Shown piece after piece: positions 1 through 9,569 of a stretch of DNA of 64,000 nt. The notes beneath the pieces are model-generated. The model saw only the letters and a program-made list of their open reading frames with translations. It made no database searches and was not told the DNA's origin. Source of the DNA: Catellatospora sichuanensis (GTDB taxonomy: Bacteria > Actinomycetota > Actinomycetes > Mycobacteriales > Micromonosporaceae); the NCBI RefSeq assembly GCF_007483665.1, contig NZ_VIQO01000011.1:124001-188000 (forward strand), given 5' to 3'. Numbering within the stretch: the stretch's first letter is position 1; each line of letters opens with the position of its first letter. A program made the translations under genes and the position numbers.

Positions 1-421
1 GCTCGGTGAACATCGCGCCGGCCAGCAGCGGCCGGCACAGCTGCACGAGTACGTCGCGTTCGCGGCCGGTGAGTTCCGGCGGCGCCGCACCCGCCTCGGT
101 GACCTGCCCGGCGGGCACCCGGCCGGACCGCAGCACGAAACGGGAGGCGCCGGCGCGGATCTCGTCGCCGTCGGCGAGGACGTGCTCCTGCCAGATGCGC
201 CGGCCGTTGACGAAGGTCCCGTTGCGGGAGCCGAGGTCGCGTACGCACCAGCCGGCCGGGTAGCGCTCGAAGACCGCGTGCAGCCGTGACAGGAGGCGGT
301 CGGCGGGCACGGCGACGTGGTTGGAGTCGGCGCTGCCGAGGGTGATCCGGTCGCCGACGAGGGGAATCGCCGACGCGCCGGATGTCCCCCACATCTCCAG
401 GTGGGCTGCCCCGCCGCTCAC
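1..421 (-). CDS. FHA domain protein, probably FHA-HTH (3' end outside window)
   Basis: The visible ~140 residues form a forkhead-associated (phosphothreonine-binding) domain: a GDRITLG strand, the phosphopeptide-binding LSRLHA segment and the GSRNGTFVNG loop. A linker and LTGRERDVLVQL follow, which look like the start of a LuxR-like or winged-helix effector; the rest runs off the left edge. I chose the GTG at 421 because it overlaps the stop of the upstream kinase gene as GTGA, typical translational coupling; ATG at 394 is the alternative. The coupling to a Ser/Thr kinase suggests this protein reads phosphothreonine made by that kinase (inference). Confidence 0.75.
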   Translation of the reverse strand, partial: MSGGAAHLEMWGTSGASAIPLVGDRITLGSADSNHVAVPADRLLSRLHAVFERYPAGWCVRDLGSRNGTFVNGRRIWQEHVLADGDEIRAGASRFVLRSGRVPAGQVTEAGAAPPELTGRERDVLVQLCRPLLAGAMFTE

Positions 422-1980
422 CGGTCGGTCACCTTGAAGGCGTGCTTGCCCTCCACGCCGGGTCCACCCACGTGCAGTTCGTATTCGCCGGCGGGGAGGG
501 CATACGGTCCGGACTGCTGGCAGCCGAACCTGCCGGAGCCGACGGGTGCGCCGCCCTTGTGGAGCAGCTTCCACGGCACGAGTTCGGCGCAGACGTCGCC
601 CGTCACGTAGATGCTGCGTCCGGCGGTGAGCTGGAGGCGGTAGCGCCTGACCTCGCTGACGCCGAGCGAGATCACGTCCTGCTTTGGGACACGCACGCCG
701 ATGGTGATCGGCTGGAGTTCCCCGGCCGCCCCCGAACCGGCCGTCGACGGTGCCGCACCCGGCCCGGCCGGCGGGGAAGCCGTTCGGCCGCCCGCGGAGG
801 AAGGCGCCTGCCCGGCCGATGCGGAGACCGACGCATCACCGCCGGGACGGGCACCGCCGGGACCGTCGCGCCATGACCCCTGCGAGGCCAGCAGGGCGAC
901 GAGCACGGCGGTTACCACGGTGGCGGCGAGCGCGAGCAGTGTCCGGGTACGCCGCGGCCGTCCTGCCGGTGCACGCTCGACCACGGGCCGGTCGAGCAGC
1001 GGTCCGGCGGCGTGGCTGTCGTCGAGCCGGGTAGGCGCGGGTCCGATCCGGGTGGCGGCCGTCGGCGGGGGTGTCCACTGCGTCGACAGGATCCGTGAGG
1101 TGGCGTCGATCGGGTCGGCGGCGTCGCCGACGAGGGCGAGCAGCAGTGCCCGGGCGGTCGGGCGCCGGACAGGTTCCTTGTCGAGTGCCTGCACCACGAG
1201 GCCACGCAGCGGAGGTTCCAGCACGCCGAGATCCGGTGGGTCGGACAGGATGCGGTGCATCAGCTCGTACGGCGCGCCGATGCCGAACGGCGGCCGTCCG
1301 GTCGCGGCGAAGGTGACGACCGCGCCCCAGCTGAAGACGTCGGTGGCCGTGGTGGTGGTGCCGCGGAACTGCTCCGGAGCCATGTACGCCGGTGTGCCGA
1401 CGATGTCGCCGGACTCGGTGAGGCGTTCCGAGCCGTCCAGTGCGCGGGCGATGCCGAAGTCGATGACCTTCGGACCGACCCGCGACAGCAGGACGTTGCC
1501 AGGCTTGAGGTCGCGGTGGACGACGCCCGCGGCGTGGATGCCGTTGAGCGCGGCGGCGATGCCGACGGCCAGGCTGTCCAAGGTGGAGCCGCGCATGGGG
1601 CCGTCGGCGTCCAGCGCGGCGGTGAGCGTCGGGCCTTCGATGTACTCGGTGACGAGGTAGGCGAGGTCGCCGTCGGTGCCCGCGTCGAGGACCTGAGCGG
1701 TGCAGAAGCGCGCGACCCGGCGGGCGGCTGCCGCCTCGGCGGTGAACCGGGCCCGGAAGCGCCCGTCGCGGGCGAAGTCGTCGCGGATGACCTTTACGGC
1801 GACCAGGCGTCCGTCGCCGTCCCGGCCCAGGAACACGACGCCCATACCGCCTTCGCCGAGCCGCCCGAGCAGCCGCACCCCGCCCGCGTGCCGCGGGTCG
1901 CCAGGGTGCAGGACCGGCGCGGGTGCGCCGGTCCTTTGTGTTCCGTCACCGCGGCCGGCGTCCACCGTCATCGACGGCAT
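418..1980 (-). CDS. Membrane Ser/Thr protein kinase (Pkn family)
   Basis: A 520-aa Hanks-type kinase. Numbered from the ATG at 1980, it has a glycine loop LGEGGMG (41-47), invariant Lys63 in VAVKV, catalytic HRDLKPGN with Asp156, DFG at 173-175 and the activation-loop exit GTPAYMAPE. A Pro/Ala-rich juxtamembrane stretch leads to one transmembrane helix (about 346-365), then a Ser/Pro/Gly-rich linker and a ~100-residue extracellular domain with a Cys pair. That outer domain is not PASTA and I do not recognise it. An open frame continues upstream to 2106, but that would overlap the DUF4352 gene, so 1980 (or 1971) is preferred. The 4-nt overlap with the FHA gene points to a kinase/reader pair. 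Confidence 0.9.
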   Translation of the reverse strand: MPSMTVDAGRGDGTQRTGAPAPVLHPGDPRHAGGVRLLGRLGEGGMGVVFLGRDGDGRLVAVKVIRDDFARDGRFRARFTAEAAAARRVARFCTAQVLDAGTDGDLAYLVTEYIEGPTLTAALDADGPMRGSTLDSLAVGIAAALNGIHAAGVVHRDLKPGNVLLSRVGPKVIDFGIARALDGSERLTESGDIVGTPAYMAPEQFRGTTTTATDVFSWGAVVTFAATGRPPFGIGAPYELMHRILSDPPDLGVLEPPLRGLVVQALDKEPVRRPTARALLLALVGDAADPIDATSRILSTQWTPPPTAATRIGPAPTRLDDSHAAGPLLDRPVVERAPAGRPRRTRTLLALAATVVTAVLVALLASQGSWRDGPGGARPGGDASVSASAGQAPSSAGGRTASPPAGPGAAPSTAGSGAAGELQPITIGVRVPKQDVISLGVSEVRRYRLQLTAGRSIYVTGDVCAELVPWKLLHKGGAPVGSGRFGCQQSGPYALPAGEYELHVGGPGVEGKHAFKVTDR

Positions 1981-1990
1981 TCTACGACCG

Positions 1991-2905
1991 TCAATTGACG
2001 GGCACCCGCAGCGCACCCTTCTCGTACCGGTTCCAGCTGAGCAGGTATTCGCCGTTGGCCGGGGCGGGCACGAGGAAACAGGCGAGCCCCCCGGTGGCCG
2101 TGGCATGCGGTGCCGGATAGATCTGGGCGCGGCTGCAGTTGTCGGCAGTCGCGACCGAGGTGCCGTCGGGCAGCTTGAGGTGCAGGTCGCGGTCGAAGAC
2201 CCAGGCGAACCCGGCGTTGGTGTTGTTCGTGGCGGTGAACGTCAGCCGCAGGAACTCCTGCCCGGTTGGGGCCTCACCGTGCAGGAGCGGCTCGTCGGAG
2301 CGCACTTCCGCTGCGGAGACGGTCATGAAGATGCTGCCGCTCTTGTCCCGCAGGACCTTGCCGGTGATCGGCAGGGGCTTCGGCTCCAACGGCACGAGCC
2401 CGTCCGGGCCGGTGAAGGGGACCGTCGCCTGCCGGTCGGACGGCTTGCCCACCACCAGCACCGCGTCGGCGAGCGCGAAGTGCTCGTCGACGGCGAAGGC
2501 GTACACGCCGGGCTGGCTGCGCTGCGCCGGGACCTCGGTCAGCTTCAGCAGCGGGTTGTCCACCTCGGCGTAGGTTCGGTCGCCGACGGTGAGCAGGACG
2601 TCGGACGTCGGCGTGCCCGGGTGCTCGGGGCTGAGGTTCTGGAAGACGCCCTCGATCGTCACGGCCTGCCCGTTGCCGACGGACGACGGGACGATCCGCG
2701 CCGTGCCGAGGGTGACTTTGAAACCGGCGTACCAATAGGATTTGTTGATCTGGATCTCGGTCGGCGCCTCCGGTGCCGGGCTGCCGGAGGAGGCAGCCGA
2801 CCCGGTGGGGTCCGGCTCTCCGCCGCCTCCTGGGACGCACCCGGTCAGCGCCAGCACGATCGCCGCCGAGACGGCCCGGAGCCCCAACTTCCTCATCGCG
2901 CTCAT
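1991..2905 (-). CDS. DUF4352-type lipoprotein
   Basis: A 304-aa exported lipoprotein. The start MSAMRK is followed by a hydrophobic stretch and a lipobox LTGC with the lipidated Cys at residue 23, then a Gly/Ser/Pro-rich spacer. Two immunoglobulin-like beta domains follow; a segment beginning YWYAGFKVTLGTARIV is typical of DUF4352/telomeric-repeat-like sandwiches. Pairs of Cys near the C terminus could form disulphides. It ends 10 nt before the kinase gene on the same strand, so the three genes may be one transcript and the lipoprotein could present a ligand to the kinase outer domain (inference). ATG 2896 is an alternative start. Confidence 0.72.
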   Translation of the reverse strand: MSAMRKLGLRAVSAAIVLALTGCVPGGGGEPDPTGSAASSGSPAPEAPTEIQINKSYWYAGFKVTLGTARIVPSSVGNGQAVTIEGVFQNLSPEHPGTPTSDVLLTVGDRTYAEVDNPLLKLTEVPAQRSQPGVYAFAVDEHFALADAVLVVGKPSDRQATVPFTGPDGLVPLEPKPLPITGKVLRDKSGSIFMTVSAAEVRSDEPLLHGEAPTGQEFLRLTFTATNNTNAGFAWVFDRDLHLKLPDGTSVATADNCSRAQIYPAPHATATGGLACFLVPAPANGEYLLSWNRYEKGALRVPVN

Positions 2906-3027
2906 CGCGTCTGCCCCAGCCTCTCGTCGAGCCGGCGGACGCCGACTGCCGAGACCAATATGGCGTCCGGTCGATGGCGAGCAACATGGCCGCGAGGTGA
3001 CATTTCCGGGGCCGGCGGGACAGGCCG

Positions 3028-3047
3028 GCCTTACCTTCCGGTAAGGC
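3028..3047 (-). terminator. Hairpin downstream of cydB
   Basis: GCCTTACC and GGTAAGGC form a perfect 8-bp stem with a TTCC loop. It lies 48 nt past the cydB stop, before the DUF4352 lipoprotein gene. No clear U-tract follows, as is common in actinomycetes; it could also be a 5' leader hairpin of the lipoprotein gene. Confidence 0.45.
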
Positions 3048-3095
3048 TCCTCGGGCGCGCGCACCGCGCCGGCCCGTCACCGACGCGGGACCGGC

Positions 3096-4097
3096 TCACT
3101 CCTCCAGGACGTCGTCGCGGCTGAGGCGCCGGCGGAACACGTGGTAGGTCCAGCCCTGGTAGAGCAGGACCACCGGGAGCAGCACGACGAGCACCCAGGT
3201 CATGACCTTGAGCGCGTAGGCGCCGGATGCGGTGTTGGCCAGGGTGAGGTCGTTGGCCGCGCCGGTGGTGGAGACCATGACGCGCGGATGGAGGTTGGTG
3301 AAGATGACGAGCACGCTGGTGGCCATGGCGAAGGTGGTGGCGGTGAAGGCCCACCCCTCCTTGCCTTCCTTGACCAGCCAGGCGGCGGCGAGCACGGCCA
3401 GGACCGCGGCGATCTCGATGACGTTGGGCAGGAAGCCCTTGCCCGAGATGACGTGGGACCAGGTGATGTAGATCAGCACTGCCAGCGCGGCGAAGGGCGC
3501 GATCCGGCGGGTGAGGCGGGTGGCGCGTTCGCGGATGTCGGCCGTGGTCTTCAGGGCCAGGAAGGTGGCGCCGTGCAGCGCGCACAGCAGCACGAAGGTG
3601 AGGCCGACGAACAGCGAGTAGGGCGGGAACAGGTCGGCGAAGGTGCCTGCGAACTCCTGGTCGGAGCCGATGGGCAGGCCGTGGAGGAGGTCGCCGAGCC
3701 CGACGCCGAGCAGGAAGGGGGCGAGCACGCTGCCGACGGTCATCAGCACGCTCCAGGTGCGCCGCCAGCGCGGATGGGTGTCCTTGTTGCGGTATTCGAA
3801 GGACATGCCGCGCACGATGAGGGCGACGAGCGCCAGTACCAGGGCGAGGTACAGGGCGGAGAACATGGTGGCGTACCAGCCGGGGAACGCGGCGAACATG
3901 GCCGCGGCGGCGACGACGAGCCAGACCTCGTTGCCGTCCCACAGCGGTCCGATGGTCGCGATCGCGGTCTGCCGCCCGGAGTCGTCGCGCCCGACGACCC
4001 CGTGCAGCATGCCGACCCCGAAGTCGAAGCCTTCCAGGATGAAGAAGCCGGTCCACAGCACGGCGATGGCGATGAACCAGATGTCGGGCAGTGTCAT
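3096..4097 (-). CDS. cydB: Cytochrome bd ubiquinol/menaquinol oxidase subunit II
   Basis: CydB, 333 aa, the structural partner of CydA in the quinol:O2 oxidoreductase of the cytoplasmic membrane. The N terminus carries the family-typical FFILEGFDFGVG and then WDGNEVWLV, followed by about eight further hydrophobic helices ending in a positively charged tail. Length is normal for the family. It starts 7 nt after the cydA stop, so the two are co-transcribed. The transporter genes cydD and cydC, often next to cydAB in actinobacteria, are not in this window. Confidence 0.96.
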   Translation of the reverse strand: MTLPDIWFIAIAVLWTGFFILEGFDFGVGMLHGVVGRDDSGRQTAIATIGPLWDGNEVWLVVAAAAMFAAFPGWYATMFSALYLALVLALVALIVRGMSFEYRNKDTHPRWRRTWSVLMTVGSVLAPFLLGVGLGDLLHGLPIGSDQEFAGTFADLFPPYSLFVGLTFVLLCALHGATFLALKTTADIRERATRLTRRIAPFAALAVLIYITWSHVISGKGFLPNVIEIAAVLAVLAAAWLVKEGKEGWAFTATTFAMATSVLVIFTNLHPRVMVSTTGAANDLTLANTASGAYALKVMTWVLVVLLPVVLLYQGWTYHVFRRRLSRDDVLEE

Positions 4098-4104
4098 GGC
4101 AGCC

Positions 4105-5499
4105 TCAGCGAGCGAAGGTGGGTTCAGGTGCGGTCGTGTCGTCGGCCGCGGGCACGGTCGGCGGCGGCGCCTTGCGGGCGTAGCGCAGCATGAGCACCAG
4201 CCAGACGATGGTCAGCGCGGCGTAGAGCAGGAAGAACACCGTGAGGCTGATCGCGACCGTGGTGGCGCTGATCGACGGTGAAACGCCGTTCTTGGTCAGC
4301 AGGATGCCCTGCACGATCCAGGGCTGGCGGCCGCTCTCGGTGAGCAGCCAGCCGGCGGTGTTCGTCAGGAAAAGCAGGACCGGTGCCCACATGGCCAGCC
4401 ACAGGAACCGGTGCGCGGTCTCCAGGTGCTTGCGTCGCATCACCCAGAGACCCCACAGGCCGAGCAGGACGATCACGACCGCGAGGTACGCCATCACCCG
4501 CATCGCCCAGTACTGGATGAACACGTTGGGCACGTAGTTTCCGGGGCCGTACTGCTGCTGGTATTGGGCGTTGAGTTCGTTGAGTCCGATGACCTGGCCG
4601 TCGAGGTGGTTCGTGGCGAGCAGAGACAGCAGGTAGGGAACTTCGATGATCTTCGTGGGGGTCTGGTCGTTGTTGCCGCCGCCGATCTGGAAGATCGAGA
4701 ACGAGCACGGCTGGCACGTCTCCCACTGCGCCTCGGCGGCGGCGATCTTCATCGGCTGGTACTTCGCTTCGACGACGCCGAGTTCGCTGCCGATGAACAT
4801 CTGGAAGATCATGGCGGGTGCCAGGATGACGAGGGCGAGCTTCGCCGAGCGGGTGAAGACCTCGGGGTTCGAGCGGCGCCGCAGGTGCCACGCCGACACG
4901 GCGAGCATGACGACGCAGCCGGTGACCAGCGCGGCGAGCAGCACGTGGGCGTACGCCCACAGGAACACCGGGTTGGTCATCACCGCCCAGATGTCGTTGA
5001 GCTGCGGGCGGCCGGTGGTCGTATTGATTTCGTAGCCGACAGGGTGCTGCATCCACGAGTTCGCGGCCAGGATGAAGGCCGCGGATCCGGCGGCGCCCAG
5101 CGCGACCAGCCAGATGGCGGTGAGGTGGATCCGGCGCGACAGCTTGCCCCAGCCGAAGATCCACAAACCGAGGAAGGTCGACTCCAGGAAGAACGCGGCC
5201 AGGCCCTCCATGGCCAGCGGCGCGCCGAACACGTCGCCGACGGTCCGCGAGTACGCGGACCAGTCCATGCCGAACTGGAACTCCTGCACCAGGCCGGTCA
5301 CCACGCCTACGGCGACGTTGATCACCAGCAGGACGCCGAAGAACTTGGTCAGCCGTAGGTACTCGTCACGGCCGGTGCGGTGCCAGACGGTCTGCAGGAT
5401 CGCGGTGAGGAAGGCCAGTCCGATGGTGATCGGCACGAAGATGAAGTGGTAGATCGACGTCATCGCGAACTGGATCCGGGCCAGATCTACGTTGGACAT
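4105..5499 (-). CDS. cydA: Cytochrome bd oxidase subunit I
   Basis: CydA, 464 aa, carries the haems and the quinol site and reduces O2 to water without pumping protons. The start MSNVDLARIQF follows a GGAGG ribosome site 9 nt upstream. His18 matches the conserved N-terminal haem ligand, and GRQPW (390-394) is the signature near the C terminus. Its length fits the short Q-loop type. It is the third gene of a minus-strand set after ndh and zwf; the 82-nt gap from zwf shows no strong terminator. Confidence 0.96.
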   Translation of the reverse strand: MSNVDLARIQFAMTSIYHFIFVPITIGLAFLTAILQTVWHRTGRDEYLRLTKFFGVLLVINVAVGVVTGLVQEFQFGMDWSAYSRTVGDVFGAPLAMEGLAAFFLESTFLGLWIFGWGKLSRRIHLTAIWLVALGAAGSAAFILAANSWMQHPVGYEINTTTGRPQLNDIWAVMTNPVFLWAYAHVLLAALVTGCVVMLAVSAWHLRRRSNPEVFTRSAKLALVILAPAMIFQMFIGSELGVVEAKYQPMKIAAAEAQWETCQPCSFSIFQIGGGNNDQTPTKIIEVPYLLSLLATNHLDGQVIGLNELNAQYQQQYGPGNYVPNVFIQYWAMRVMAYLAVVIVLLGLWGLWVMRRKHLETAHRFLWLAMWAPVLLFLTNTAGWLLTESGRQPWIVQGILLTKNGVSPSISATTVAISLTVFFLLYAALTIVWLVLMLRYARKAPPPTVPAADDTTAPEPTFAR

Positions 5500-5581
5500 G
5501 GCTGTCACGCCTCCGAAACCTGGGTGAGCGGGCGGGCCGCGGCCACTGCAGGTGCCGCGGCACGGCGGTCGGCCGCCCACG

Positions 5582-6991
5582 TCATGACTCGGTCCACGGC
5601 TGCTGCCAGCCGCCGTGGTCGGCGACGAGTTCGTCGGCCGCGGCGGGCCCCATCGTGCCCTTGGCATACGGGTGGACCGGCGGTGGAGCGTCGAGCAGCG
5701 GCTGCATGATCCGCCAGGTCTCCTCGACGCCGTCCTGGCGGGTGAACCGGGTGCTGTCGCCGTTCAGCGCGGCGTGCAGCAGCACCTCGTACGGTGTGGC
5801 CCCCTCGCCGCCCTCGCGGGTGAAGTCCACGTCGGCGGTGACGGTCTGCGGCCCCTTGGTGTCGGCGCGGCGGGCCTCGAACCGGAACCGGATGCCTGTG
5901 GCCGGGTCGAGCTTGACCACGATCTGGTCGGCTTCGGGGGCGCGGTCGAAGGGCAGTTGCAGGCCGAGCTTCGGCGGTTTCTTGAACACCAGCCGGAACT
6001 CGGTCTGCGTCATCGGCAGGCACTTGCCGGTGCGGATGAAGAACGGCACCCCCGACCAGCGCCAGTTGTCGATGTCCAGCCGCAGCGCGGCGTAGGTCTC
6101 GGTGGTCGAGTCCGCGGCGACGCCGTCGATCGTGCGGTAGCCGTCGTACTGGCCGCGCACGTATCGCGCCGGGTCGGCGGTGCCGACGGCCTTCCACAGC
6201 GCCACCTGGGCGTTCTTGATGGTGGCGGGGTCGGGGCCGGCCGGGGCCTCCATCGCACCGGCCGACAGCAGCTGCATCAGGTGGTTGACGACCACGTCGC
6301 GCAGCGCGCCCACGGGGTCGTAGAAGTGGCCGCGGTCCTCGACCCCGAAGTTCTCGGCCATCGTGATCTGCACGGATTCTACGTAGTTGCGGTTCCACAC
6401 CGGTTCCAGGAAGGTGTTGGCGAACCGGAGGAAGACCAGCTCCTCCAGGCCCATCTTGCCCAGGAAGTGGTCGATGCGATACAGCTGCGACTCGTCGACG
6501 TAGGCGTGCAGCTCGTCGGCCAGGGCCCGGGCCGAGGCCAGGTCGTGGCCGAACGGTTTCTCCACCACTACCCGGCCGCCGCGGATCAGTTTCGTCTTGG
6601 CCAGGCCTTTGATGACCATGCCGAACAGCGACGGCGGGATCTCCAGGTAGTAGACCGGCGTGCGCGCGTCCCCGATCGCGGCCTCGACCCGGGCGTAGGT
6701 GTCCGGGTCGGCGAAGTCGCCGCCGAGGTAGGACATGCGGCCGAGCAGCCGGTCGAACACGTCGTCGTCGAGTTCCTCCCCCGTGGCCACGATCGCCGAG
6801 CGGGCGTGTTCACGCAGGTCGTATGCGGTCCACGGGTCGACCGCCACGCCGATGATCGGGCAGTTCAGCAGGCCTCGGGCCTCCAGCCGGTACAGGGAGT
6901 GGAAGGTCATCACCTTGGCCAGGTCGCCGCTGATGCCGAAGATGACGAAGACGTCGGCGGCACCGGTCGCCGGTGTGTCGGCTGTGGTCAT
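5582..6991 (-). CDS. zwf: Glucose-6-phosphate 1-dehydrogenase
   Basis: G6PD, 469 aa, oxidises glucose-6-phosphate to 6-phosphogluconolactone with NADP+ or NAD+ in the oxidative pentose-phosphate pathway. The nucleotide-binding FGISGDLAK (18-26), EKPFG (144-148) and active-site RIDHFLGK (172-179, with the catalytic His) are all present. The family usually has RIDHYLGKE; here Phe replaces Tyr and Met-Gly replaces Glu after the Lys. The ATG at 6991 overlaps the ndh stop by 4 nt (ATGA), so the two are translationally coupled. Pairing zwf with an NADH dehydrogenase and bd oxidase suggests a redox-balancing operon. Confidence 0.95.
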   Translation of the reverse strand: MTTADTPATGAADVFVIFGISGDLAKVMTFHSLYRLEARGLLNCPIIGVAVDPWTAYDLREHARSAIVATGEELDDDVFDRLLGRMSYLGGDFADPDTYARVEAAIGDARTPVYYLEIPPSLFGMVIKGLAKTKLIRGGRVVVEKPFGHDLASARALADELHAYVDESQLYRIDHFLGKMGLEELVFLRFANTFLEPVWNRNYVESVQITMAENFGVEDRGHFYDPVGALRDVVVNHLMQLLSAGAMEAPAGPDPATIKNAQVALWKAVGTADPARYVRGQYDGYRTIDGVAADSTTETYAALRLDIDNWRWSGVPFFIRTGKCLPMTQTEFRLVFKKPPKLGLQLPFDRAPEADQIVVKLDPATGIRFRFEARRADTKGPQTVTADVDFTREGGEGATPYEVLLHAALNGDSTRFTRQDGVEETWRIMQPLLDAPPPVHPYAKGTMGPAAADELVADHGGWQQPWTES

Positions 6992-8313
6992 GACGATTCG
7001 CTCTTCTCGTTCCAGTCGATGCGCGGGGTGTCGATGCGCGAGGGGTCGAGCAGCTCGGCACGGCGGTGGTGGGGTCGCAGGTAGAACTCCTGCGCCCAGG
7101 CGACGTACGCCTTGAGCTCGGCGCCGATGTTGCCCAGCAGCTCCATGTGCACGCCCAGCCAAGCGACGAACGCGAACCGGCCGTGCAGCTCGTGCCGGTG
7201 CGGGCCGACCTCGGCGACCGCGGCCTTGGTGCCGATCATCGCCATGATGCCCTTGTCGCGGTAATGGAACGGGTGCGGCGGCTTGCCCTGCACCTGGGCG
7301 AGGATGTTGTCGCCCGCCCAGCGGCCCGACTGCTGGGCGACACTGCCCAGCTGCGGCAGAGCGGCCTCGTCGCCCGAGGGGATGTTCGCGATGTCACCGA
7401 GGGCGTAGACGTGCGGGTGGCCGGGCATGGTGAGGTCGGGCTGGACGTCGACGCGCCCGCCGCGCCCGGTGGGCACGCCGCAGGCGCCGGCAACGTCGGC
7501 GGCCTTCTCACCACCACCCCACACCACCAGCCGAGTCTTGATCACCTGGCCGTCGCCGAGGGTCACGCAGTCGGCGTCGACCTGCTTGACCGCGGTGCCC
7601 AGCCGCAGCTGGACGCCGCGGCGGTGCAGCTGCTTGGCCGCATACTCGCCGGCCTGCTCGGAGAACGCCGACAGCAGCGCGTGGCCGAGGTCCACGAGGA
7701 TGATCTGCGCATGGCCGACGGGCACGTTGGGGTAGACGCCGGGCAGCACATCATGGATCAGCTCGGCCAGCGCGCCCGCGGTCTCGACACCGGTCGGACC
7801 GCCGCCGACGATCACGAAGTTGAGCGCGCCCTCGTCGACCAGCTGCGGGTCGCGGGCGACGTCCTCGAACACGGTGAGGATGCGGCCCCGCACCTGCCGC
7901 GCGTCCTCGACGCTGTAGAGCGGGAAACTGTGCTCCCGCGCCCCCGGGGTGTGGAAGAAGTTGGGCTGGGCACCCGCGGCCAGCACCAGGTAGTCCGCGG
8001 CGAGGGTCTCGCCCCCGTCCAGCGTGACCGTCATGGCCTGCGGATCGATTCCGGTGACCTCGGCTTGGCGGACCTCGACGTTGGCCTTGCCGCGGAAGAT
8101 CCGCGCGAGGTCGAAGCGGATGTCCTCCGACGTCAGCTCCGCGGTCGCGACCTGGTAGAGCAGCGGCTGGAACTGCTGGAACCCGGCGCGGTCGAGCAGG
8201 ACGACCCGGACACCCTCCTCATCGGCCAGTCGCTGTGCGCACGCCACGCCGGCGAAGCCGCCGCCCACGATGACGACGTTCACATCCGCACTCATGCCCG
8301 CCCCGTCATTCAT
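6988..8313 (-). CDS. ndh: Type II NADH:quinone oxidoreductase (NDH-2)
   Basis: A 441-aa FAD enzyme that transfers electrons from NADH to the quinone pool without moving protons. It shows a first Rossmann motif [13 protein letters not shown] (14-26), a second dinucleotide motif [14 protein letters not shown], the C-terminal flavin motif ALGDIA, and a C-terminal amphipathic/hydrophobic tail for membrane attachment. The start at 8313 has GGAG 11 nt upstream; the internal ATG at 8295 is an alternative. It heads the ndh-zwf-cydA-cydB set and supplies the quinol that CydAB would oxidise. Confidence 0.94.
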   Translation of the reverse strand: MNDGAGMSADVNVVIVGGGFAGVACAQRLADEEGVRVVLLDRAGFQQFQPLLYQVATAELTSEDIRFDLARIFRGKANVEVRQAEVTGIDPQAMTVTLDGGETLAADYLVLAAGAQPNFFHTPGAREHSFPLYSVEDARQVRGRILTVFEDVARDPQLVDEGALNFVIVGGGPTGVETAGALAELIHDVLPGVYPNVPVGHAQIILVDLGHALLSAFSEQAGEYAAKQLHRRGVQLRLGTAVKQVDADCVTLGDGQVIKTRLVVWGGGEKAADVAGACGVPTGRGGRVDVQPDLTMPGHPHVYALGDIANIPSGDEAALPQLGSVAQQSGRWAGDNILAQVQGKPPHPFHYRDKGIMAMIGTKAAVAEVGPHRHELHGRFAFVAWLGVHMELLGNIGAELKAYVAWAQEFYLRPHHRRAELLDPSRIDTPRIDWNEKSESS

Positions 8314-8434
8314 CCGGCGGTGATCTCCGCGTCCGTTTTCTCCCGAATGCCATCATCACACGCAAAAACTGCGAAATCCTCACTTCAGCAGGTTCTGCGT
8401 CGAACGCCCGCCGGGTTGCCTGGCACGCCGACGC

Positions 8435-9568
8435 CTATCCGTCGCCGGCCCGCGTGCCGCCGACCGCGCGCCGGACGACGGACTCGGCTGCCGTCTGGTC
8501 CAGGCCGGTCGCCCGCAGCAGGTCGGTCACCGTGGCCCTGATCTGCGCCACGACCACTCCCCCGGAGAAGCCGACGCCCGCCCGGTACGCCGCACCGGCA
8601 CGGCCGGCCGTCGCCATGGCCCGCTCCCGGGCGCGCCGCGGCTCGGTGCCTGCGGCCAGCTCGTCGCGCAGCGCGTCCACCGCGTCGGCGAGCAGGCGGA
8701 TCGCCTCGGGCAGTTCGGCGGGCACAGGTTCGGCGTCGGTCAGCACCGAGACCGCCCGGCGGGCCAGGCCCCGGCAGTCGCCGACGGCCCGCTCGATGTG
8801 GGGCTGCGCGTCGACGTACTGGGTGAGCGGGGCCCGGTGCCGCCAGCGCGCCGGGGCCATCGCCGCCGTCTCGCGCGCGGCGTCCAGCGCCTCCCGGAAG
8901 TGCTGCACGACGGCCTCGCCTTCGCGCAGCCGGCCGAGCAGGTCTGCGGCGGCCCGCCGGTCGCGCTCGGCGAGCGCGGCGGCGCAGTCGCGCAGCCCGT
9001 CGGCGACCAGGCTCAGGGCCGGGCGGGCCGCCCGGCGCACGACGGAGAACGGGTTCATCGGCAGCAGCAGCGCCATGACCAGCACGCCGATGAGGCCGCC
9101 GATCAGCGCGTCGAAGAAGCGGCTGTAGAAGAACTGGCCGGTCGGCGCGGCGAACGTGGCGATCAGCACGCCGGTGGACGCCGCCTGCACGACCACCACC
9201 GGGCCGCCGCCCAGAAACACCGCGGCGAGCATGGCCATCGACACCCCCAACCCGACCTGCCAGGCTCCGCTGCCGATCGCCGCGATCACGGCGTCGCCGA
9301 CGAGGATGCCCAGCGCCACCCCGGCGAGCAGTTCGACTGCCCGCCGCAGGCGCTGCCCGACCGACGCCCCGAGCACGATCACCGCCGCGATCGGCGCGAA
9401 GAACGGGCTCGGCTGGCCCATCAGGTTGTGGACGACGAACCACGCGATGCCGGCGGCCAGGCCTGCCTGCACGGCCATCAGCAGGGCGGCACAGACCCGC
9501 TCCCACCGGTCGGCCAGCGTCGCGCGGGACCGCACCGCCAGTTCGCCGAGGCGGCCCGAGCCTGCCAC
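8435..9568 (-). CDS. FUSC-family inner membrane protein
   Basis: A 377-aa protein with about six N-terminal hydrophobic helices, including SPFFAPIAAVIVLGASVGQ and a long GPVVVVQAASTGVLIA segment, then a ~200-residue cytoplasmic helical region. This matches FUSC/aromatic-acid-exporter-like (YccS, ArAE) proteins. No ATG fits; the GTG at 9568 lies 1 nt past the stop of the upstream cyclase gene, so the pair is almost certainly co-translated. Substrate unknown; the neighbour hydrolase might make or remove it. Confidence 0.8.
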   Translation of the reverse strand: MAGSGRLGELAVRSRATLADRWERVCAALLMAVQAGLAAGIAWFVVHNLMGQPSPFFAPIAAVIVLGASVGQRLRRAVELLAGVALGILVGDAVIAAIGSGAWQVGLGVSMAMLAAVFLGGGPVVVVQAASTGVLIATFAAPTGQFFYSRFFDALIGGLIGVLVMALLLPMNPFSVVRRAARPALSLVADGLRDCAAALAERDRRAAADLLGRLREGEAVVQHFREALDAARETAAMAPARWRHRAPLTQYVDAQPHIERAVGDCRGLARRAVSVLTDAEPVPAELPEAIRLLADAVDALRDELAAGTEPRRARERAMATAGRAGAAYRAGVGFSGGVVVAQIRATVTDLLRATGLDQTAAESVVRRAVGGTRAGDG

Positions 9569-9569
9569 G

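Noticed and set aside
5615-8541. Long plus-strand frames over zwf and ndh
   Set aside because: They are shadows: His/Val/Gln-rich, no motif, and the minus frames match known enzymes end to end.
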